NCBI GenBank assembly: GCA_002862165.1
Contig: PKCL01000278.1
Coordinates: 1-7,539 of the forward strand
From: Planctomycetaceae bacterium
GTDB lineage: Bacteria; Planctomycetota; Planctomycetia; Pirellulales; UBA1268
Direction: 5' to 3'
DNA: 7,539 nucleotides
The notes under the pieces were generated by a model that worked only from the letters and a program-made list of their open reading frames with translations, had not been told where the DNA came from and did no database searches. This document shows positions 1-6,500 of this stretch, piece by piece (within the stretch, counting starts at the first letter, position 1; the number at the start of each line of letters is the position of its first letter). Made by a program: the position numbers and the translations under genes.

Positions 1-774
1 TCAATGGTGATTGGTGGCTGTCTCGGTGGGGCGGTCGGGATCGTTTTTCATGCCCTGTGGCCCGACCTTGTAAAACAGCCAGAAGCTTTTGCCATTGTCG
101 GTATGGCCGGTTTCTTCTCAGGGTGTGCACGCGCACCACTTTCAACGGTCTTAATGGTGAGTGAAATGACTGGGGGCTACAGTCTGCTGCTGCCAACACT
201 TTGGGTCTCAACGCTCACCTTTCTCTTAGGACGCCGCTGGACACTCTATATAAAGCAAGTCCCAACGCGACTTGACTCACCAGCACACCGTGGAGATTTT
301 TTTGTTGATGTTCTCGAAGGCATCAAAGTAGACAACGTCTTTAAACGAGCTCCAGAGTTAAAGCTCATTCACGAAGGAACAACCCTTGATGATATTGTCC
401 ACGCATTAGCAGAATCTATTCAACGATACTTCCCTGTGGTGGATGCTCATGGAAAGCTGGTCGGGATTTTCTCAGAAGAAGATGTACGAGGCTATCTTTA
501 TGACGACACAATTTGGCAGATTGCCAATGCTCGAGATGTCATGAACGGAAATGTCGTGACAGTGACGCCGGATGACGATCTGAACACAGCATTGGGCAAG
601 TTTACAGCGACCAATGTCGATGAACTTCCTGTAGTTTCGGCTGACGACCGACAGCACCTGATCGGCATTATCACACGAAAAGATGTGATTACGGCCTATA
701 ATCTGAGGCGGCTTGAGCATGAGAAAATGCGACGAGCCGCCGAGGTGTATCAGGAGCCAGCAGGGCAGGCATAA
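1..774 (+). CDS. ClC-family chloride channel/antiporter with C-terminal CBS pair, 5'-truncated by window edge
   Basis: This is the C-terminal part of a ClC-type chloride channel or Cl-/H+ antiporter of the inner membrane. The frame is open from base 1 (first codon Ser), so the ATG at 4 is internal and not the start. The visible protein begins where the family's GxFxP selectivity motif would just have ended. It continues through hydrophobic helices containing GMAGFFSGCARAPLSTVLMV and SEMTGGYSLLLPTL, the usual ClC signature near the second half of the pore. Tyr82 (counted from the Met at base 4), in TLYIKQ, sits where the family's central pore tyrosine is expected, and the typical DSPAH follows. 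The cytoplasmic part has two CBS domains, about residues 112-168 (ending VGIFSEEDVRGYL) and 176-233 (DVMNGNVVTVTPDDDL to GIITRKDV), which in relatives bind adenine nucleotides and gate transport. The gating glutamate region is outside the window, so channel and antiporter cannot be told apart. Confidence 0.93.
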   Translation, partial: SMVIGGCLGGAVGIVFHALWPDLVKQPEAFAIVGMAGFFSGCARAPLSTVLMVSEMTGGYSLLLPTLWVSTLTFLLGRRWTLYIKQVPTRLDSPAHRGDFFVDVLEGIKVDNVFKRAPELKLIHEGTTLDDIVHALAESIQRYFPVVDAHGKLVGIFSEEDVRGYLYDDTIWQIANARDVMNGNVVTVTPDDDLNTALGKFTATNVDELPVVSADDRQHLIGIITRKDVITAYNLRRLEHEKMRRAAEVYQEPAGQA

Positions 775-864
775 GCCCGCCTTGTCTCAAAGACAGGGGG
801 CACGTTACTGTGCCATAGCTGCATAAGAGTATTCCGCTTTCTTCTTGTATTTGAAAGACAAGGA
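775..864 (+). promoter_or_regulatory. Structured thrS leader with competing hairpins
   Basis: The 101-base gap before thrS can fold in several exclusive ways. Hairpin A: TGTCT (783-787), loop CAA, AGACA (791-795), extended by G-rich pairing down to about 775/801. Hairpin B: GGCAC (799-803) with GTGCC (810-814), which shares bases 799-801 with A. Long-range pairing C: CCTTGTCT (780-787) is perfectly complementary to AGACAAGG (856-863); skipping two A residues (854-855) it continues CAAA (788-791) with TTTG (850-853). Pairing C would cover the thrS Shine-Dalgarno and exclude A. A small hairpin D, AAGGA (860-864) with TCCTT (869-873), would also mask the site. Hairpin A could instead be a terminator-like end of the ClC transcript, but no U-run follows. 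Seen: the complementarity. Inferred: regulation of thrS translation, as known for E. coli thrS, where the synthetase binds its own leader. No T-box sequence and no leader peptide are visible. Confidence 0.4.
860..864 (+). promoter_or_regulatory. Ribosome binding site of thrS (AAGGA)
   Basis: AAGGA lies 11 bases before the ATG at 876, a little further than usual. It supports this start and is the element that would be masked by the alternative leader pairings. Confidence 0.5.
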
Positions 865-875
865 CTTTTCCTTTC

Positions 876-2915
876 ATGCCAACTATTCATCTGATTGACC
901 CAAAAAAATCTACAACACCAGCTGAGATAAAAACATTTCCCTCTGGTACTCGTCTTGCGGATATTGTCGCGACCTTTGTGACAGAAAAAACAAAGCGAAA
1001 GAAAAGGCCAATCGCTGCCGTCCTTGATGGAAAAGTCGTTGGACTCGACAGTCTCCTACCAGAAGAAGGAGAGCCGGCTGTCGAATTCCTGTTGCCAGGC
1101 GATCCTCGCGCTCTGCCGGTCATGCGGCATTCGGCTGCTCATATTATGGCACGAGCCGTCATGCGACTGTTCGAGGGTGTGGAACTGGCTTTCGGCCCAA
1201 CAGTGGGCGATGGGTTTTACTACGACATGCGTGCAGAAAAACCTATCACTGAGGAAGATCTTCCAAAAATTGAGAAAGAAATGCGGAAGATTATCACAGA
1301 AGATGAAGCATTTGAACGAGTTGACGTTGATCGTGAGAAAGCAGTTGAAATTGTACGTGACCTCAACCAGCCCCTTAAGGTGGAACATATTGAGACTGGT
1401 TTAGCAGAGCACCCATCACTTTCATTTTATCGACAGGGCGAATTCGTTGACTTGTGTCGAGGCCCGCATATACCGAGCCCAGGATGTATTGGTGGATTTA
1501 AATTGACAAGTCTTGCCGGTGCCTATTGGAAGGGTGATGCAAAGAATGCGCAGCTTCAGCGACTGTATGGAACGGCCTGGTTTACACAGCAAGACCTCGA
1601 CCGACACCTTGAAGCCCTTGAGGAAGCCCGAAAGCGAGATCACCGTGTCCTAGGGAAACAACTGGATCTTTTCACGATAAGCCCACTCGTCGGCTCCGGA
1701 CTCGTTCTTTGGATGCCGAAGGGCGCTACGCTACGAAGTGTGCTCGAGGGATTTGTTCGAGAAGAACTAACAGCCCGTGGGTATGAGCCAGTTTATACGC
1801 CTCATATTGGCAAAGTTGATCTCTACAAGATTTCAGGCCACTTTCCCTACTATGCCGACAGCCAGTTCAAGCCGATCGTGATGCATGAAGATGAACAGTA
1901 TCTGCTCAAGCCAATGAACTGTCCGCATCATACGATGATCTATAAAGCTCGGCCACGAAGCTATCGTGAACTCCCTTTACGGCTTGCCGAGTTCGGCACT
2001 GTCTATCGATATGAGCAATCTGGTGAGCTCGGTGGAATGACCCGAGTGCGTGGATTTACTCAAGACGATGCCCATATTTTTTGTACACCGGACCAGGTTG
2101 AGCAGGAGGTGGCAGGCTGTATCGACTTCACGGTGAAGGTGCTTGAAAGCCTTGCCTTTGATTCCTATCGTGTTCGGCTAGGATTCCGAGATAAATCAAG
2201 TGACAAGTATGTTGGTGACCCTGAACGTTGGGATGAAGCAGAAACTGCGATCGAAAAAGTCGCCAGAGAAATGAACCTTCCGGGCTGTGAACCAGAGCCG
2301 GGTGAAGCAGCGTTCTATGGTCCAAAAATCGACTTTGTCATTAATGATTCTCTAGGTCGGGAATGGCAGCTTGGCACGGTGCAGCTGGACTATAATCTGC
2401 CCAGTGCTGAACGTTTTGATCTTGAGTACATTGGCTCAGATAGCGGTCGCCATAAACCAGTGATGATTCATCGGGCACCCCTCGGCAGTATGGAGCGATT
2501 TATTGGCGTGCTGATTGAGCACTTTGCCGGTGCGTTTCCACTATGGCTCGCACCCGAGCAGGTTCGCATTCTTCCGGTCAGTGAAAAAAGTGAGGCATAT
2601 GCCAGAAAGGTAGAAGCAGCGTTTAAGGCAGCTGGTCTGCGGGTCGGCATTGATCTCGATGCTGAAAAACTCGGTGCTAAAATTCGGAAGGCACAGCTTG
2701 AGCTTATCCCCATGATGGTCGTTTGTGGTCCACGGGATGAAGCTGCTGGTACCGTCAGTATGCGAGACCGTTTGGATGGTGACCTTGGTGCGATGAGCCT
2801 GGAGGCGGCGATCGAACGCCTTCGCGATGAAAACGTACGACGTGTTGTTCGACATAAGCCGAGACCATTCGGCATCGGTGGAGAAAATTCTTCAGTGGCA
2901 GCAGAAGATTACTAA
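876..2915 (+). CDS. thrS: Threonine--tRNA ligase (ThrRS)
   Basis: Cytoplasmic class II synthetase that charges tRNAThr with threonine (EC 6.1.1.3) and edits Ser-tRNAThr. It has 679 residues, slightly longer than the E. coli enzyme (642). An N-terminal TGS domain (about 1-75) is followed by the editing domain, with its metal-binding-like residues His85 and His89 (RHSAAHIMA) and Cys194/His198 (DLCRGPH). The catalytic core has class II motif 2 (VYRYEQSGELGGMTRVRG, about 377-393) and motif 3 (GSMERFIGVLIEH, about 537-549, Arg541). The active-site zinc ligands expected for the family are all present: Cys349 (NCPHH), His400 (DDAHIF) and His532 (IHRAPLG). The anticodon-binding domain starts near 556 (PLWLAPEQVRILPVS) and ends near 655; the last 20 or so residues are a variable tail. 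The start has an AAGGA 11 bases upstream. The gene sits 101 bases after the ClC gene and 8 bases before the next gene, with which it probably forms an operon. All key residues are intact. Confidence 0.98.
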   Translation: MPTIHLIDPKKSTTPAEIKTFPSGTRLADIVATFVTEKTKRKKRPIAAVLDGKVVGLDSLLPEEGEPAVEFLLPGDPRALPVMRHSAAHIMARAVMRLFEGVELAFGPTVGDGFYYDMRAEKPITEEDLPKIEKEMRKIITEDEAFERVDVDREKAVEIVRDLNQPLKVEHIETGLAEHPSLSFYRQGEFVDLCRGPHIPSPGCIGGFKLTSLAGAYWKGDAKNAQLQRLYGTAWFTQQDLDRHLEALEEARKRDHRVLGKQLDLFTISPLVGSGLVLWMPKGATLRSVLEGFVREELTARGYEPVYTPHIGKVDLYKISGHFPYYADSQFKPIVMHEDEQYLLKPMNCPHHTMIYKARPRSYRELPLRLAEFGTVYRYEQSGELGGMTRVRGFTQDDAHIFCTPDQVEQEVAGCIDFTVKVLESLAFDSYRVRLGFRDKSSDKYVGDPERWDEAETAIEKVAREMNLPGCEPEPGEAAFYGPKIDFVINDSLGREWQLGTVQLDYNLPSAERFDLEYIGSDSGRHKPVMIHRAPLGSMERFIGVLIEHFAGAFPLWLAPEQVRILPVSEKSEAYARKVEAAFKAAGLRVGIDLDAEKLGAKIRKAQLELIPMMVVCGPRDEAAGTVSMRDRLDGDLGAMSLEAAIERLRDENVRRVVRHKPRPFGIGGENSSVAAEDY

Positions 2916-2923
2916 CCTGAAGA

Positions 2924-3304
2924 ATGACGGAACTCGTGTTACATTTTGTGCTCCTTGAACATATTGGCCATCCAGATGACCCGGCAGGGAAGCATTTTGA
3001 TCTTCTACTGGAACAGGCGAAGGCCTGTGAAACGTGGCGAATTGCTGAGATTCCTATCGCGGAAGGACCTTCAGTAGCCGCCTCCCAACTCCCAGATCAT
3101 CGACTTGCCTGGCTCCATAAAGTTGAGGGAGAGGTTTCTGGCGGGCGAGGATTTGCTCGGCGAGTTGATAGTGGTTTGTATGAATTGCGTACTACAAGGT
3201 CTGCAGGTGAAGTGCGAGCAGTTCTGCTTTCAGGAACAATGCTTTCTGGTGTTCTGAGAATGACACAAACAGAAGCAACGCTTTCGCAAGGAGGCACCAC
3301 GTGA
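2924..3304 (+). CDS. Small LigD 3'-phosphoesterase-like protein
   Basis: A 126-residue soluble protein with no signal peptide or membrane segment. It resembles the phosphoesterase (LigD_N, DNA polymerase ligase N-terminal) domain, which in bacterial NHEJ ligase D trims 3'-phosphate or ribonucleotide ends. Matches by pattern: FVLLEH (His13) and KHFDLLLE (His24, Asp26, Glu30) correspond to the QKH and LHYDFRLE motifs, with about five extra residues between them. TWRI (37-40), DHRLAWL (His59) and EGEVSGGRGFARR followed by SGLYEL correspond to the later SW, DHPLEY and GxIPxGxYG...GTYE blocks. The Arg after the HxD motif in LigD is Leu28 here, and the Tyr after the last His is Trp63, so the active site is not fully conserved. 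Neither a polymerase nor a ligase domain is attached. It starts 8 bases after the thrS stop with no good Shine-Dalgarno of its own, suggesting translational coupling. Family membership is fairly likely; activity is uncertain. Confidence 0.75.
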   Translation: MTELVLHFVLLEHIGHPDDPAGKHFDLLLEQAKACETWRIAEIPIAEGPSVAASQLPDHRLAWLHKVEGEVSGGRGFARRVDSGLYELRTTRSAGEVRAVLLSGTMLSGVLRMTQTEATLSQGGTT

Positions 3305-3422
3305 TCAATCAAAGGCCCGATACGATGCTTGATATATAGGTGCCTCGCAATGTATTGGTACGCCGATTTTTCCTCATTGTTTTGTCAAGACTACCAAGTG
3401 TCACATGGCAAACAGCAGCATC

Positions 3423-3472
3423 AAAAAATCTTGCTGTTCTTCGTTCGTGAGTCTTTCTCATTAGATTTTTTT
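3423..3472 (+). terminator. Possible AT-rich terminator after the thrS operon
   Basis: AAAAAATCT (3423-3431) and AGATTTTTT (3463-3471) form a perfect 9-base inverted repeat, with one further T. The loop contains a second small hairpin, TGAG (3448-3451) with CTCA (3457-3460). The T-run after the stem fits an intrinsic terminator, and the A-run makes it possibly bidirectional. The outer stem is weak and lies 118 bases after the last stop codon, so this is tentative. The rest of the gap 3305-3566 shows no convincing gene or promoter. Confidence 0.3.
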
Positions 3473-3553
3473 AATGAAACAGTTGATCTGCTCACCACCT
3501 TGAGTCAATCAATTAGACCGTAGGGCAAGGCAGGGCATAGCGGCATACGTCGC

Positions 3554-3557
3554 AAGG
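3554..3557 (+). promoter_or_regulatory. Likely ribosome binding site of the modular polysaccharide enzyme gene
   Basis: AAGG lies 9 bases before the ATG at 3567. The frame is closed by a TGA at 3501 and has no other ATG, GTG or TTG between that stop and 3567, so this start is nearly forced. The surrounding 8-mer GCAAGGCA also occurs at 3525-3532. Confidence 0.45.
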
Positions 3558-3566
3558 CATTCTGCC

Positions 3567-6500
3567 ATGAGTAATTGGATCTGGATTCGACTCCTTTTGG
3601 GGGTGTCGGGTCGTTACAACAGACATCGTGGCACCGTCGCGCTCAGTTCTCTTGGAACCGAGCAATTGGAACAACGGATGCTTCTCTCGGTGACATCGGG
3701 TAGTGAATTTCTCGGAACGGAAATACTACACGCTGCCCCCATGCCTGCCAGTATGGAAATATCAATGCAGATGACCGACCAGGTGGTATCTCCTCTACCA
3801 GCTGGAAGCGCAGTACCCATTACTTGGGGGCAAGGATTGTCTGATTCAGGACAGCCTTCCGCCTGGGACATTACCGGCATGCCGCTGGGCGAATTTCACT
3901 CTCAGCTGAACTTTGCGAAGCGTGACACTATTGATCCACTTTTGGCACCGGGTAATCCGGACTTCTGGCACGCTCATGATTTTTTTGTAAATCCGAGTGT
4001 TCATGAAAACTCGACTCTCGAAAGCCTGATGCAGGCAGGTGCATCGGCTGCAGATCCAGCAAATAATCTTTCGGTTTACTGGGTGCCGAGTTTGTTGAAT
4101 ACAACAAGTAATGCATTTGTAACACCACGGGATAGTTCAATTGCTTATTACGCTGTTCAAAAACCACTCGAACCAAGCAAGATCGTCGACATGCCCGCAG
4201 GACTATCGATTATTGCCGGGTCCGCCATGCCAACCGAACGCCAGTCAACAGCCGTCATGTTTTGGAATTACATTGGGACTTCGACACAGTTTGACCACAT
4301 ACCACAAGGAGAGGAGTGGCAGGATCTACCACTCCAAGCGGTTGTTATGTTTCCCCAGTTTTGGGACGGCACAAGTCTCACTGGCACAAATTTCAAAGAT
4401 CATATGGCGTACGATCGGGGTGGCGACGGTGGTCCGAGTAGTCATCCGTATCTCCTGCCAGAACTTCAGCTGCAGATTCACTACGGCCGAATACCACAGG
4501 ATGCCACATTAGTCCTTTCATCGGACTCAATGACAGCAGATCACCCTGACTATGCACCCGGGTGGAGTATGCACGCCGATTTTATTCATACACCTTGGCC
4601 AGAACAGGATGCCGAGGGCAATCTCTATGATGGCTTTGTGCGTCGGGTGAATGACAATCTTCGGTGGCCAACGGTAGCCGGTACTGATGGAAATGCAGCC
4701 AGACAAAATCCTATGGGATTAGAGCAGCCGTTTACACCGGCTCCGATTGTTCTCAGCCCAACACTTCCTGGTATGAATTCACAGCCGGAGAGTGATCAGC
4801 CACAAGCAGATGTACCACGTGAGCTGCCGATCATGGGCCCACATTATCCAGGTATACGAACTCGCCGGCCACTTCTTCCACCACGTCCGTTACTGGTGCT
4901 TCAACCACGGAGCCCGTCTCTTGAAAACCTTGATGATGGTCAAACCGTAATGATTGTTGGACAGACCTTTCAGGATGAATACATCGATTTCATTCATGGG
5001 ACTGGATTGGTGCCAAGTGGATCATCTCATTATTCAACGTTTTATCTTGGTCAAATTGAACAGGGGGATGATAGTCCAAATGCTGAGTTTCTTGACTATG
5101 CGAGAAACAATGATCTTGGTGACTACGCCATGGTTGCACTGAGTTTCAAGGATAATACATCGGCAGGTGGTTACGGGCAGATGATCAATCAGAATGCCAG
5201 CGACTATGATCCAAATGCAATTTGGGACGCTCTGAATGATATACGGAATGGTGCTTGGGATTCGCAGATCGATAGCTTTGCTCAGATTATGGCTGATCGT
5301 GCCGACACACAGTTTCTCCTTCGTGTGGGCTATGAAGTAAGCCTCTTGTTGTTTGCCTACAACGGCGATCAGTATGTGGTCGACTGGCTCGATGAGAAGG
5401 CCAGTGCAGGAGTCAATGTGTTTGAAAACCCTGACATGTTTCCTGAGCTTGATAGGTCTGCTTATGTCGATGCCTATAACCACATCGTCGATCGCATTGA
5501 ATCACAAGCCAGTAATGTTGAATTTGGATTTCATCCGGTTCGGGGCTACAACGATACTCGTTGGTTGTATCCAGGTGAAGAAAATGTCGATTGGGTTGGG
5601 TTCTCTGTCTTCAACAATGACGTCGGCATGGAAGTCAATGGAACGTTCAATGCCGAGGGGCTCAGGCTCGATCCAAACCTGGAGCAGAGTATGGACTTTG
5701 CACAGTTGCAGGGCCATGAGATTGTGATTGCTGAAGCAACAGCACAGAATCCTGCAGCGAGCGATCCGGACCTCTTTATTGATTATCTCGATCGGCTTGA
5801 TGACGTTGTTCAACACTATGACGTCGCCGCACTTACATATATCAATTCTGACTGGCCCGCTCATGGATGGGGACCAGAATGGGGCGATTCCCGTGTGGAA
5901 ATGAACCCACAGGTGAAGGCTTTCTTCCTTGATACATTCGGTGACGGAACTCGGTATCTCTACTCGGGTACTACAGATGACTTGATTGATCTACCAGACC
6001 CAACTGATGATCAACCAATTGCACCACAGCCAGAAAGCCCCGCCCCAGCACCTGTTCCAGATGATTCAACACCAAGCCCTATCGATACACCTACGAATCC
6101 AGTTGATGCTTTACCACAACTCGCGTTTTCACTTGATTGGCCAGGTCCGGATATCTGGATGGTCGTGGATCGTACAAATGCTCTGTTTGGATACGCAGAA
6201 AACATTGCAGCAATCTCCAGTATGTCTGCAACTATTCAGAATCTTGATACGGGTCTTTATCTTCGTCGTGATGGAAGTTTTGGCATCGCGGAATCATTCA
6301 ATATTGAGATCAACAGAAATAACGGCCATTGGTCGCTGCTGCACACGCCAGTTGCTGGTGGCACATATCGCTTGGTCGTGACGGCCGCAAGCGCTGATGG
6401 AACCACTCAGTCGCAAACAACGACATTTAACGTGTATGGCGTTCCTGAACCAGCGCCGACGCCTGAACCAGCGCCGACGCCTGAACCAGCACCGAGTGAC

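Noticed and set aside
775..875. T-box riboswitch or leader peptide attenuator upstream of thrS
   Set aside because: No T-box consensus bulge sequence, and no ATG-led short frame with threonine codons in the gap.
2468..2875. 135-residue minus-strand frame inside thrS
   Set aside because: Lies wholly antisense to a well-conserved thrS region, with composition expected from a shadow frame.
3329..3523. 64-residue open frame starting with TTG in the gap after the thrS operon
   Set aside because: No ribosome binding site, no recognisable domain, a rare start codon, and it runs through the AT-rich inverted repeat at 3423-3471. Treated as non-coding.
3529..3566. GGCAG (3529-3533) with CTGCC (3562-3566) as a hairpin over the start of the large gene
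   Set aside because: Only five pairs with a long loop; likely chance. The nearby direct repeat GCAAGGCA (3525-3532, 3552-3559) is also short enough to be chance.
5034..5483. 149-residue minus-strand frame inside the modular enzyme gene
   Set aside because: Antisense to the GH26-like domain, which has a clear protein pattern on the plus strand; no independent support.
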